Source of the DNA: Pyrocephalus nanus
Taxonomy: Eukaryota; Chordata; Aves; Passeriformes; Tyrannidae
Reading direction: 5' to 3'
DNA: 64,000 nucleotides
Assembly (NCBI GenBank): GCA_038380795.1
Contig: CM076274.1
Coordinates: 19,562,027-19,626,026, forward strand
The position numbers and the translations under genes are program-made. Positions within the stretch are counted from its first letter, which is position 1, and every line of letters begins with the position of its first letter. The notes beneath the pieces are model-generated. The model was not told the DNA's origin. It saw only the letters and a program-made list of their open reading frames with translations, and did not search any database. Positions 30,014 through 64,000 of this stretch are shown here, piece after piece.

Positions 30014-30340
30014 GACTCCTGGGGAGCACAGGGATCTGTGGGGCTCTGGGGGGCTCAGTGCCCTGGGTGGGCTCATGGTTTGCCTCTGCTGGCACGAGGA
30101 CCCCTTGCAGGTGTGTGTGTTGGCAATGCCAGACCGTGTCACAGCCCACACGGGATGTGTGACCCTGGCACGGCGCTGTGCGTGCCTTGGTCACTGAGAG
30201 CCCTGGCCAGGGCTGAGCAGGGGGTTTGGGTGGGCTTGGGGTGTGCAGGAAGGGGGGAGCTGGAATAGTGCAGGGACCGCTGGTGTGGTCACTGTGTGTG
30301 CGCTGGGGACAGGGGGTGCTTGTGGGGTGGGGGGCGTATG

Positions 30341-30458
30341 TGACAATGGATGTGGGATGGTGAGTGTGGGATGGGGTGGGATGGTTTGTGTGGGATGGTG
30401 AGTGTGGGACGGTGAGTGTGGGATGGTGTGGGATGGTTTGTATGGGATGGTGAGTGTC
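30341..30458. repeat. GTGGGATGGTGAGT-type degenerate repeat
   Basis: Imperfect copies of GTGGGATGGT, GAGT and TTGT blocks, about 120 bp. It shares the GGGATG core with the arrays at 23.1 kb and 53.3 kb. Confidence 0.8.
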
Positions 30459-31635
30459 ACACCATGTCCATGGGACAATGAGTACATGATGAGTACATGA
30501 TGGTTGGTTCTTCCTTTCCAGCCCCCCAAAGCACCGTAGTGGCACCAGCCAGTTCCCAAAGCCAATTCCCCATGGATGGGATTCACGGAGGAGTCCTGTG
30601 GCTCCACAGGTCCCGCAGATCCCGGCCCTGCTCTTGGCTCCACAAAACTCATCTGCTGGCATTGCAAAAAGAGCTGGGACAAAGGAAGGAAGGAGCGCAG
30701 CTGGAATCGTGGGTCTGCGGGGACACGGCAGCACCAGAGCGGGTGTGGGGCTGGGCAGGGGCTGCAGGTGCCCAGGGGAGCCAGGCAGGTGGGAGGTCCG
30801 AGGGCATCAGGCACTTTTGGAGGTGGGTTAGCTTTGTCAGGGAGCAGCAGCTGGCAGGGATGGGAACGTTGACTGCTGAGCACCGGGGGGCCTGTGGGGC
30901 AAACCGAGACCCAGACAGGCTGTAGCAAAAACATCCCAGGTGGAAAACAGGATCCAGCTGCCACGGAGGGGTTTCCAAGGTGATCTTCCTCGGCAGCCCT
31001 TTGGCTGTAGCCCCTCCGCTCCATCGCCCGTTCTCGGTGGCGCGGGCAGGTCCCGGGGCCGAGCTGGCCGGACAAATCCCACGGCGGCTCCGGGGCCTGG
31101 GAACTCCTCGGCCGCAAATTCACCTCGTCCCCCAGCTCTGCTCTGCTTCTCTACTGCAATGTTTGAACTCCTCTGCTTCCCAGCACCACAATGCAAACAA
31201 AACATCCCAAAGGAGGCCGATAACATCACTCACAGCCAAACGTGGAGCTGCAACCTGCTTCACGTCATGTTCTGTTTATAGAAAACACCCCAAACCCACC
31301 AACCACTGGCATTTCTCCCACTCTCCGGTGGCCCTGGGCCGCTGGCGTCACGGTGACAAACACAGAGACGAGAGAGCAGGAGGGGTGTTGCTGCTCTGTG
31401 CCAGTCCTTGTCCATCACAAGCAGCCAAAGCTGGACAGAGGCCAAGGCCAGGGGTTCAGTTCAGAGGTACCTCAGGAAAATAGAAATCTCAGGAATCACG
31501 GCAGGTCTGTCACTGCCTGTCCCCTCAGCCACCACCGTGGAGGGATTCCCCAAGGCACTGCAGGACAGTGGTGCAGAAATAACAGGCAGGAGATGGCTGG
31601 AATGGGAGAGGCAGCTCAGGGGTCCCTATGGAAGA
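30459..31635 (-). other. AR: Proximal AR 3' flank, probable 3' UTR
   Basis: About 1.2 kb immediately downstream of the AR stop codon. No other gene is seen. Part of it is expected to be AR 3' UTR. A variant poly(A) hexamer TATAAA (- strand) is at about 31275-31280, some 355 bp after the stop. No canonical AATAAA is found here. Confidence 0.45.
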
Positions 31636-53276
<21,641 letters not shown>

Positions 53277-53388
53277 GGGATGGAGGGATGGAGGGATGGA
53301 GGGATGGAGGGATGGAGGGATGGAGGGATGGAGGGATGGAGGGATGGAGGGATGGAGGGATGGAGGGATGGAGGGATGGAGGGATGGA
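53277..53388. repeat. Perfect 8-bp repeat (GGGATGGA) x14
   Basis: 112 bp of uninterrupted GGGATGGA units, 14 copies. Open frames crossing it read GWRDGGME on + and PSLHPSIP on -, both artefacts. It is likely hypervariable, and G tracts separated by 5 bases fit a G-quadruplex pattern. Confidence 0.98.
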
Positions 53389-55884
53389 CGGACACCCAGC
53401 TGTGCTGGTATCAACCCCAGAGGCACACACCCCCAGTCTGGGACATCCCAGTCCTGCAGACTGGGAAACAGAACTTTGATGCCAGTTTGCTCTTTCAGTG
53501 ACACCAGGCAGGGACAGACAGACCTGTCACTTTGGGGGGCTGAGAGCATTTCTGGGGAAATACAGAAGGCAGAGCCCTGCAGTGCTGCAGCAGTGCAGCT
53601 GGCTGATGCCAGGGACCCATGGGCATGAGAGGTCCTCCCATCACCACAGACCCACACTGGAGCTTTCAGCAGCCCTGCTAGGCAGCAGTATCCAGAGAGA
53701 GCCATGGCAGTTTGGCGGTCAAAGCCCTACCCCCTCCTCCTCTGCCATGCTCTTCCGAGCAGGTGAGGAATGAAAGCAGACAGGAATCGTTTTCTTTCAA
53801 GCCTGCCTGCAAACCAAAACACAGATGCCACATCTAATTTTAGGCCTCCCAGCCTTGAGAGTGTTCTCTGAAGTCTCTTTGAGCGAGCAGCAAGATAGTC
53901 AGCTCAGGACGTGCTGCCACAGTGGCCGCGCACCCACCTTGACCCCGATTCTGAAATGCCAGGCGGGCAGGGGCAGAGCCCCATCCTCTCCTCCAGATGG
54001 GAGGGCACAGCATGGCCAGCAGTTAACAGGTCCCTGCTGATCCCAGGGGATCCTGCAGGACACACTGAGCTCCCTCCATTAACTGGAATCAGGTGCAGAG
54101 GGACTGGCTGGCCACACTGCTAACCCCAGGCTGACACTTTATCCACGCTGAACACGACAACTGCTCCAACTCAGGCCATAATCCAAGGATTTATGCACCC
54201 ACATCGCAAAAGGGAGGGTGAACTGAGCAAAGAGAGAACCACTGCACCCTGGGCTCCCCTTAGCGCAGCCCTGTCCAACCCTCTGCACAGCTCCAGGGCG
54301 ATGTTCTGTCCCAGCACTGCGCTCTGCTCCCCCTTCAAAGCCACCCAGGACACAGCCCAGAACCAAGGACCCATCGCTTGGCACAGGCCATGCTGTAAAC
54401 AAGAAAGGAAAAAAAGCACCTTTGCTGCTATTGTTTTTCTAACCATTTAAAGATGCTCCCAGGTCCCCTGGGAAGTAATGGGTTTCTTTGCAAGAAGATC
54501 CTATTGCCAGGGAAAAGACTTTCTGACCACAGGCGACATATGAAAACAAAGCCAGGAAACGAAACCCACGTGAACAGGCTGAGTTCACTGGGATGACCTC
54601 ACACATTCTGGAGCAGAGGAGCACGCACGGGGACGAGGCCCAGGGCCAGCCTGGGAGGTCACAGGTCCCCATGGACCCACAGCTCCAGGTGTCGGACCCA
54701 AGTGCTCCCTAGCCCTGTCCTAAGGGAGCTGGCACGGCCAGAAAGCGAGAGAGGGACCAAGGGTGACCTGAGGGGCTGGTTCTCAGTGTCTGAGTGGGGA
54801 GAAGCAGCGATGCCAATCCCACACTGAGCCCTGTGCTGTCCATGCAGAGGCTCACAGAGCCACAGCCAGGGGCCAACACCACCTCTCCTTCCCACGGGCA
54901 GCACGGGGCACGGTGCCCTTTCTCCATGGGTATGTCTGCAGATGGAATACTGCAGGCCCACGAGGGATGGCTATGTTCCTCATACAGAAGAGAATACACA
55001 CACTAATCTCTGTGTATGGTGTTCACAGAAAGAAGATGATGAACATCCACAAATGTGCACAGGCACACACACAATCCAAGAGAAACTGTAAATCATCTGA
55101 GCTCTCTTTGCAGGGGGCTTTCATTTTCCAGTTAATGCACCTCATCACTTCCTAGATGAAAGCAATTAATCCGATCTGTACAAAATTCCTTTCCTCCTTT
55201 CCCATCTCAAGAGGAAAGAGGGACAGCTGAGATACTCTGCTCCAGCCCTCCCAATGGCACGTCAGAATATGTGTGGATGCTGCTTTGTGGATTAGCTCGA
55301 GGGGGAGGAAGCAGGAGCCTTCACAAGGAACTTACCAATACAGAAACTTGTGCCTGGGCTCTGTTCTCAGCACACAGGCCAAGGTCAAAGCATTCTTTCT
55401 GCCATTTTTAACCAGCAAAGAAGCCAGAGCAGTTAAAATATGTAACAACAGCTGAAGTGCTGAGGGACTGGTAAAAACACCAAAGAAGCGAAGTATTATC
55501 TTGGGAGACAGCAGAGGCCCCCTCCAGCCATCTGCAGGCAAAGAGAGCACAGGAGGAAGGAAACAAAGCCCAGGATTTTCCCACCTCACCCCAGGGACTG
55601 AACACATCCTCTATAAAACGTATTTTGGAGATCTGCAGCCTCCCCTCTGGCTTTAGTGGGGATTGGTCCCGCAGGAGGCAAATCCAGGAACTCTCAGCGG
55701 GAAGGGAGTCTGGCAAAAGAAAAGGCTGCTGTAACACAGAATGATTTGCCCCCAGGGCTCTTCCCAAAGCCAGTGGCTGCAGACAGCCTGTTTCTGGTCC
55801 TTGCTGGAGCATACTGGTGTGGAAGGAGAGGGCACCCACCAGCCTGCACCCACCCATCCCTAGGCGACTCACCAGTGCACTGAA
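53389..55884. other. AR intron 1 / upstream sequence
   Basis: 2.5 kb with no recognisable gene, transposon or RNA. Confidence 0.6.
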
Positions 55885-56000
55885 GCCAGGCTGGACGGAG
55901 CTTGGAGCAAGCTGGTCTGGTAGAAGGTGTCCCTGCCAAAGGCAGGAGAGTGGAATGAAATGGGCTTCAAGGCCTCTTCCAATCCAAACCATTCCATGAG
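55885..56000 (+). mobile_element. CR1 LINE 3' fragment, + orientation
   Basis: Ends with the CR1 terminal pattern: GGGCTTCAAGGCCTCTTCCA then ATCCAAACCATTCCATGA. It is preceded by a diverged version of the usual GGTGTCCCTGCCAAAGGCAG segment. It is opposite in orientation to AR. Confidence 0.85.
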
Positions 56001-59000
56001 TCTCTCATCAGACTCCCCAGGCTCCAGCAAGAGCTTGACCCCGAGCCTCAGAGGTGGTGCTGGCACCTGGATCAGGCAGCCAGCACCCAGGACATTCCCC
56101 CAGCACTGCCTGTCACAGACACCTGGCTACAGACATTAAAGGAGTTAAAGAGTTATGATTGCAGCCATGCACGGTGCACGAACAGCAGCCAGGACTCTGC
56201 ACGGAGCTCTCGCCCTGCACAGCCCGAGCAGGGCTCTGCCAGCACAGGCACACCCCAAATGTGTCCCAGGGCCATCCAGATCTCCAGGCAGATGTGTAAA
56301 AGGGTAAATGTGCCTGTGCTTGTGCCTGGCTGCTTGCCCCAGCTAAGGCTGCCCACAGTGCTCCCTCCCCTCATGCCAAGGATGGCCTGGACCACTATTG
56401 TCAATGTCCCAGTACTGGTGGTTTTGCACTGACTTTATCAGCCTGATTTAAGCCATCTCTTTTGCCCCCAGAGCTGTTTGGAAAGGGACAGCCACCTTGC
56501 CTGCATCTTGAGTTCAGCACAGTCCATTCACCACCTCCAGGCAGTGCAATGGAGCACCCACTCAGCCCCCCCAGCAGAAACACAGGCTCATTCCAGGAAT
56601 CATTATACACTTAATAGGGTGTGCTCCCTCCCTCTGAGTAGCACAGGGAAGGCACCAGGACACCTGCAGAGAGCACTGGTGTAATCCACCTCTGCAGACA
56701 GACGAGCTTCCTGGAACTGGATTAACTCGGGGAAAGGGCAGCGGCTATAAATACCTGGAAAACTGGCTTATACTTTTAAGATTATTTCTACTACTGCAAA
56801 TCACTTAATCTGAGGTCCGTGTCTCTACAAATCATTCCCATTGCTTTGGAGGACAAGCCAGCACTTGACTTTGTTTTCACTATTTGCAGATGCCTCCCTC
56901 GGGTGGGGCCTGGGGAGCTCCAAGCCACAGCACAGCGGGTGACCTCGTTCTTTTTGGCCTCTGCTCAGACTGCACTGAACGGGGAGAAGGCAGCGAGAGG
57001 AGGGCAGCGAGACCAAGCTGAGCCGAGGTGAACAGAGCCTGCCCTCCCACCCCACCCCTGCCTGCGCCGGCACCTCCTGCCGGGTCCCGAGGCACGATGC
57101 TGCACTCCCATAACCCCACCTCTGCAAACACTACCCCTGGAGCTGCACAGGGTCAGCCCTCCGAGGGGTCTGTGGAGGTGAACAGGCCAACGGTCGGGGC
57201 ACAGAGTCCAGCGCACGGCACAGTCCCCAGGGACGGTTCCGGCACAGAGCCAGCCTGGGCTCGGGACCCCGGCACCGAGCTGCCAGCACTGCAGCCACTC
57301 ATAACCACCAAGGAGCTGCTGCCAAACCACAGCCTCCTCTCAAATCTCATCCCCTGCCTGCAGAAAAGGGGCGATTCTTGTTTCCCACAATTGCCTGGAA
57401 GATGAATGAATTGCTGTGCATGAGTGCTTCAGCAGTAAGGTGCTGCTGAAGCACAAAGTACTACTATTGGGAGTATTCTTTTTACTGTTAGAGGATATTT
57501 TGAACCTCTGCCCCTCATCTGGAGCTGGCAGGGGGATTAAGTGTGGTTGGACACGGGTGAGTAGCACAGGCAGGTCAGCAGAGACAGAGATAGCAGTGGA
57601 AACAGCGAGAGGGAACTTGGATGGAGAACCTCCATCACAAGTCTTTGCCATGACAACTGGACCAGTTCCTTTTCATTTCAAGGAGCTCCCTCGTACCACT
57701 GTTAGTGTCAACAAACAGAGCCAGCTCTGGTCCCCACAGCGTGCAGTGACGGTCGACAGCAGGGCCACCAGACACTGCCACTGCCAGCTCCGGGCACGCC
57801 AGCACTGGCCACACACTAGGAGTCACATCAGCCCTATCTGCCTATTAATTATTTACTGGGTACAAATGCTTTGCTAAAATGGGAGACAGGACATCTGCCT
57901 CCTGTGCACGCTGTCTCCTGCTCTCTGGAGGAAAAGAAAGCTGGAAGGGACCCAGTACCCCCTCCAGGAAACACTGCCATTGCTGCTTCCACATGAACAT
58001 GGTATAGAGCTGGGCTCATCCAAGGCAAGAGGAGATCACTCCAGGCAATGTTCATGTCTTACCCAATGACAACTCTGAGAGGTGCCTGTGCCCTCTGTGC
58101 CATGTGACCACCTGAATGTGGTGTCACAGAGCCACCTTTGCCAGCTGGCCCAGGCTGTCCGTGATGGCTTTGAGGCATTTGCTTCACATCAGTTTGAGGT
58201 GCACAAGTGCCTTTTGCAGAAAACCTTCAAAAAAGAAAATTCACTTTAACTTGCAAGAAGTAATGAATTGAGATGAAGAAGAGGAGGAGAAGCCCATGGC
58301 TCCCAGGCCCTTCTTGTAGCTCAGCTCAGCTCATGTCCAGGCCCAGCGCTGCCTTTGGGCTCACTAGGCCATCCAGAGGTTTTTCACTTGCAAACCTGTC
58401 CAAGACTGCAAAGCCCCTGGAAATACATGGGGAATGCAGCAGAAACCAAGCATCACAGGCAGAGCTGATGCCCCTCAAGACACAAGGTCATCTTGCAACA
58501 CACCAAGCACAAAAATCCTCCTTCTCAAACTCAGGCTCCTGTGTCAGGTGTTTTGGGCTCCTGTGTCAGGACCATCCCAGACACCACTGCAGCCCCAGGG
58601 CTGACATAATCCCACAGTGCCCATCATCCCATGGCACCATGCTCCCAGGCCTCATGCTGAGTGGCTGTTCAAGGGGAATCCTCTTTTTTTATATATATTT
58701 CCAACATCTCAGAGCCATCCACAGCTGCACAGATCTCCACAATCTGCCAGGGCAGCTCTGAGAAGCAAATAGTTTTTACTAGAATTCATAGAAAGTCTCC
58801 CACAGAATAGCTTTCTTTCAGTAAACAGTCATTCGATAAATTTAAAACATTCCATGGGACGATAAAAGAAATACAATTACTTTCTTTTGTAATTTTAGTT
58901 CACAATCACTAGCAGAAAGTATCCACTGCAAACCCAAACCCAGCAACCTCCAGTGAGTGCTCCAACTCCAGAGAGCAACTGCCAATTGAGAATTGTTGAA

Positions 59001-62000
59001 CTGGGACAGCCACCTTCAAAACAGCAATTTATAAAGTATGAATGAGGGTCCATGCCAAAACAGGAGTGGAATTGATGGGAATGACAGAAAAACACAAAGA
59101 GACAGAAAAACACAAAGAACTGAACTACTGCTCTCTACTGCAAATTGCTCTTAGCCCTGTGGAATGAAACTGCTTTCATCACATCAAAACAAAATGTTCC
59201 CATATGACTACAAAATTTCCAATATTTTAGGAAATTTTGGGACTTCTTCCTGCAGCACATGGCACTGTTTCCAGCTTTCCTCCCAGCTCAGTAGCATGCT
59301 CTCCTGCCATGCAGACTTTGCCTTCTGATCTGCTCCAGCTTTGGCCGTTCCTCCCGCTGCCCATCCACAATCCACCTCCCACTCCCCCCGGGACACGGCG
59401 GTGACCCCTGGCACAGACACAGAGCGGGCTGTTGTCTCTGCCAGCGCCCAGCACGGCCTTGGAGGATCCTGGCTCGGGGCTGAGGGTTTCTGGCGTTGCC
59501 CCTTGGATGCCACTCGCACTGGCTGCCTCGCTACAGTGTTTCTGCTTTGATCCTTCCCAGGCTGTCCCACACCTTCCTCACTCTGGGAAAGGGGCCGGGG
59601 CAGCGACTTCCAGGAATCCCGGGTTGTGTCTCTGGGACACGATCCCAACTCCACACCCGCTGACACCCCTACCCACGCTGGGGATCGTGCCCTGGGGGCT
59701 GGTACCCGTCCCCATGGTAGGGATCTTGTCCCAGGGAATGACACCCTGGGACTACTGAGCCGGGGGGGACTCCTGTCCCCCGGACTACAAAACACACTTT
59801 ATGTCTTATTCCCGATCAGTATTTTGACACTTTGAGGACATACTTCTGTCCTCAAAGCAGCACCAAAGCACTTCCTACTGTAAACTGGCTCTGGAGGCGG
59901 AATGAAGTTCTCCTAACAAGAAAAGCAGTGGTCATGCCGAAGACTGGCTGCAAGGAGTAGTGCAAAGCACAGCTCATGTGTGCAACAGATAAATACCAGG
60001 GAATCTGTAAACAGCGGGAAGAATGTAAAAGCTGCACAAGCAGGAGGAGAGCTGCCATGGGCAGATCCTGTACAGCTTCCTGCTCTGAAGCATCAGGAAT
60101 ACAGGACAGAGCACACAAAATGCCTATGTGGCTCCAACCCACTGGTGTTCTTAAAGCTTTCTGTGGATTATTTCTTTGGCAAAATTTTCTGATTTCTCAG
60201 CTGCTGCTTCCAACACCAAGTACCCCACAGAGCCTGATCTTGCACTGCAGCCAGCACTTGAGAGAAACTAGGGCAGAATAATCACTGCTGATACCAAGCA
60301 TGTTACTATGGAACCAGTTTCCAGAGGGTGTGAGAGCTCAAAAATTCAAGATGTGAAGAAGAGGATGGGACAGCCCAGAGGAAGGTGAGGCAAAGTCTGC
60401 CCTTGAGCAGTGAAGAGGCAGAGAGATGCTGTGTGCCGTCAGCAGCCAGGCAGGTCCCACACAGACACCCAGTGTGTCTGCCCTCCACAGGGCACTTGTC
60501 TCCAAAAGAAATATTTACATCCTATGGCCAATCCCTGGAGCAGACAGATCACACTGACAATAGAAGACAGGAACATCACCTTCTTCGCAAGGGCTTTAGA
60601 GTCCTGTCAGCACAGAGCTGGGGGTCCCCAGAGCCCTCCTGGGACAGGGATGCTGGGGCAGCTGCTGCTGGGCACAGACTGGGAGTGAGAGCAGCCCTGA
60701 GAGCAGCCTCCTGCTTCATCCCATTTCTCAGGGTTAACAGCTACCCTTCATCCCTTCATCTCTTCCTCAGAACCTTATCTCCTCCCTTCAGAGGCAGGAA
60801 TTACCACAGGTGTTATCTGTAAGCTGTACCACAATTACAGAGCTGAAATGATTACAGAGCCCTCGAGCCAGGCGATGCATAAACACGTGGCACTGGCCCA
60901 AGCTGATCACAGTTGGACTGGGAAGAGCAGCCACAGGTAGGTGTGACCAGCAAACACCAGGATTCCAACCAGTACCAGCAACAGGTAACAGCAGTGATAG
61001 GAAATGCCACTTAAAAACATCTGAAGCTACATGGACTGCAGATTTTCCTGAGTCAAGAGACCTTTAAATCCTTTTCTCCCCTTTCATTCCATTGCTTTGG
61101 TAGCAGCTCCGTCTCTGATTCCATTTCAGCTTAAACCAGAGGCAAACCCTCCCTACCCACCACTGAGATTCATGTTCCAAGTCATTCTTATGGTGGCACC
61201 TTGGATTTTTTCTGTCAGTGCTGTGTCTCGCTCCTGAAACAGGTTATTCGGTCACCTCAAAGACTGCTGATAGTTATGGTGCAGCAACCAGAGCACAAAG
61301 ATGAACAGTTCAGAGTCTACAGGGTAACAAAAGCTGGGATTAGTTTGCTAATTACATAGGCATAACTGGCCCAATGAAGGACACTGTATCAAAAGCTTTA
61401 AATTAACCCAAATCATGGTAATGTTCTCAGTCTTTCTGTGTGATGTGCCAGCACCTCTAAACCCAGACACCACCCTGCCATCCAAAGGGGCAGAAGCAGC
61501 TACAGACCTGCTCAGGAGCAGCAGCCATCCCAATTCCCCCCAAATACAACAAACTGTTCATGCTTTAGTGTCATATGGGGAGTGTTTGTCTCTAACTCAA
61601 AAAATACCTATCCATACCCGGCCACAACTGCAGCAGGGCAGAGCTGGGGCTTGGGAGAGCTTCACCTGGGAGGGAAGAGCTGCCATCCTGCTGGCTGACA
61701 GTGAGACCATTCGGAGAGGGAAGGAAGCGGGATCAAGACACCTTGAAGTGCTCCTTATTCTCCAAAGCAGGCAGGGCTGTGTGTGCCGCTGCCCCCACCA
61801 GCACCTCCAGGCACAGGGGGCTGAAGCACCAGTCGCCCCTGGCTCGTAAAGCCAGGTGAGTCCCCAGGAGTGCCCCCCACTGCCCTCCCAGAGCACTGAG
61901 ACTGCATCCTCCGAGGCTACAACAGGAAAGCTCGCTGAGCAGTGCCGTGTACGACAGGAGCTCAGACCCAGCACCGAACATAAGCAGGGGGGTGCATGTC

Positions 62001-63540
62001 CAAAGCCAATCATCCTTCTTCCAACAGGGAATTTTACTACAGAGCTTCTTAGCTCCCATGACCCGTTTTCCTCGCAGGCACTGCCGCCTGTAATGCTGGT
62101 ACATGACCCACCAGGCTCCAGCAGCAGCAGAGGCTGTTCCTGTGCTGGCACCACCACATATCCCAGGGAAAACACAAAGCCGCAGGAATGGGCCAGCAGC
62201 ACACTGTAAAGCTAATGGAGACTTTGCTGGGATGAAGTGTAAACCTGGCAGTGATTAACACACATGGATTGAGCCAGACCACGACAGAGTGTTCCGCTTT
62301 CCTTACGGTGTTTGAAAATTGCATCTGAACACAGAGAAAGGATAAATCCTGCCAGCCCATCATACCTTCCCAGCAGCAGGGTAGTGCTGTACAAGCACTG
62401 GAGTTCAAAGGACAAGATATTGGTGTTGAAAAGGTCACTGTGCCAGCTCTGAGACCCCGCTGATCCCACAGAAGTCTGCCAGAGGAAGCAGGACGCAGTC
62501 ACAGCACACTGAACAGAGACGCAAGGAAAAGGAGGATACAGCACTTGCCTCAGGAATGAGGGAGATGTCATTTATCTCAAAGGCACGACTAGGGCAAAAT
62601 GTACCTGCTGCTGTCTGGTCCACCCCCACAACTGCCCACTGACCTCCAGGGGAGCCCAAACCTGCTCTCCTCAGTGACACATTCCCTGTTTGTGCAGGAT
62701 CCCACTGCACAGGCTCCACAGGCAGAACGGCTGCATGGCCGAGCCTTCTGTCAGCACAAACCTGCACCACCATCACCAGCATCCGGAACGCTGAACTTTT
62801 CCAACTTTATTCCTCCCTGTTCCCTCTGTGCTTATTCCAGCAGATTTATCCAGACTCCAGAGGCACACCCGGGGCTTGCACAGCTCCTGCCACGTACGAA
62901 GATCACAGCTGGATGATGCTCACAGCTGGGATTCTTTTTGACCTATCTTTAATTTTATCCTTCTTTTTTTGCCAAGCCCTCAACTTCTCCGTACGATCCT
63001 CCAGTAAATCACTGTGTGGATGAAAACTGCCACAGTGCCCGAATGAAGCCATGAACATTTAAAGCACAAACAATCCCAGAGACAGCACAGTCGTTCTGTG
63101 TTAATTTAGAGGGAAAATCCAGTTGTTCATTTCAGCCTTTGCTCCCACCATCCAGAGCACCACAGGGTGAGTGTGTGGATGCAGGACTCCCTCAACTACA
63201 AACCCCAGCTGAGACCTCACACACTTGTGGCTGAGGCTGCCTCTGAGCCAGCAGAAAAATCGCTTGTGCAGCCCTGTCTCCTTCCCATTTCCATCAACAC
63301 AGCCATGCTCTGCCATGCTGACAGGTGAGCCTGCAGGTACCCACTGGTTGAGATGCTGTACACGTATTTTATAGAGATGGTTCATCGCCCTTTTTTGAGG
63401 TTAATTCACCAGGAAAAATTACTTTTGATCAAATCCTACTTCTCAAACAAACCTCTCCTTCCCTGCTGCATTCCCAAAACCTGTTCTAGCTCTGCTTTAA
63501 AACACATTTTCTACCTGTACTTAAAATAGCCCCAAAGCAC
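56001..63540. other. Upstream / intron 1 sequence, no gene seen
   Basis: 7.5 kb. I see only small features: a duplicated 20-bp GACAGAAAAACACAAAGA segment near 59085-59120 and short A/T runs. Many short open frames occur, none with a recognisable domain. No AR N-terminal exon is visible. Confidence 0.6.
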
Positions 63541-63599
63541 AGGTGATGTTTCTCTGCCGCTATATTCGGGGTTCCCTGCTATGCACAGCGCATTCTGGG

Positions 63600-64000
63600 C
63601 GCTGGGAGGATTTTAACTCGATCTTAAGATCTGTCCATTCTTCAGGCACAGCATCCCGATCCTGCCCGCTCCCAGCGGCGGGGAGCAGATGCGTGAGGAA
63701 ATGCGATAAACAGCGATCTCACGGAACAGCGCAGACACCAGGTACTCCAAGGTACTCCCGGAACGATCTCGCCTAGTCAGTCCCAAGTGACAGCTCCCGG
63801 CAAAAGGGAAGGTTCGGCAGCGGAGAGAGGCACCGAGGCGGGGGCAGCGAGGACTGAGCGGGACTGGACTCTCGGGGGGCGCGGGGAAGCTGCGGGAGGT
63901 AAAAGGGGCGGCCGGAGCAGTGTCGGGGTGAGAGGGTGCAGGATGTCGGTGCCGGTGGGATGCAGGACGCGGGGTGCCGGCCGGCGGGATGTGGGACGCG
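63600..64000. other. CpG-rich edge, possible CpG island / promoter approach
   Basis: From about 63600 CpG density rises sharply (GCGGCGGGG, GGGGGCGCGGGG, GGGGCGGCCGG and similar). GC boxes and a donor-like GAG|GTAAAA (+) are near 63898. The last 60 bp repeat GGGATG/GGACGCG motifs. It could be a CpG island of AR exon 1 / promoter beyond the edge, or just a GC-rich minisatellite. The window stops too early to decide. Confidence 0.45.

Noticed and set aside
28763..30734. Open frames of 371-538 codons on both strands with hexapeptide repeats (RIPDPT, GSLIPP, GIRVGS)
   Set aside because: The 18-bp unit is a multiple of 3, so all frames without a stop in the unit stay open. Five overlapping frames on both strands are incompatible with one real gene.

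Overview
This is vertebrate nuclear DNA, almost certainly from a bird. Exons are short, in register and flanked by GT..AG introns. Several CR1-type LINE 3' fragments are present, which are the typical avian retroposon. Introns are compact and GC-rich minisatellites are common. A songbird is plausible, because AR and OPHN1 lie together on chromosome 4A in songbirds (4 in chicken). The species cannot be fixed from this window.

Two protein-coding genes are recognisable, in a convergent (tail-to-tail) arrangement. On the + strand, 74-18020 holds the last 15 coding exons of OPHN1 (oligophrenin-1, a BAR-PH-RhoGAP protein of the synapse). They encode about 522 C-terminal residues: the end of the PH domain, the complete RhoGAP domain with its arginine finger, and the proline-rich tail to the stop codon. 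The BAR-encoding exons lie upstream of the window. On the - strand, 47320-31636 holds exons 2-8 of AR (androgen receptor): both zinc fingers, the hinge with its nuclear localisation signal, and the complete ligand-binding domain to the stop codon. About 381 residues are encoded. All six internal AR exons have the same lengths as in human AR (152, 117, 288, 145, 131 and 158 bp). AR exon 1 (the N-terminal transactivation domain) is not visible up to position 64000, so intron 1 is at least 16.7 kb.

The stop codons are 13.6 kb apart. I recognise no further gene between them. The interval is rich in tandem repeats: a 26-bp array (22.26-22.39 kb), a GGGATG array (23.09-23.48 kb), a 1.1-kb array of CAGGTGACAC-containing units (27.33-28.44 kb), a 0.9-kb array of about 50 copies of an 18-bp G-rich unit (29.12-30.01 kb), and a GGGATGG array (30.34-30.46 kb). 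The long open frames over these arrays, on both strands, are by-products of the repeats. 47.3-64 kb is AR intron 1 / upstream sequence. It contains CR1 fragments, a perfect 14-copy 8-bp repeat at 53.3 kb, and a CpG-rich end after about 63.6 kb that may mark the approach to a promoter or to AR exon 1.

I found no undescribed protein system. The most unusual structure is a series of G-rich arrays sharing a GGGAT core, all G-rich on the same strand and mostly between or within the two genes. The 18-bp array fits the canonical G-quadruplex pattern. A CR1 remnant also makes up over half of the very short AR intron 7.
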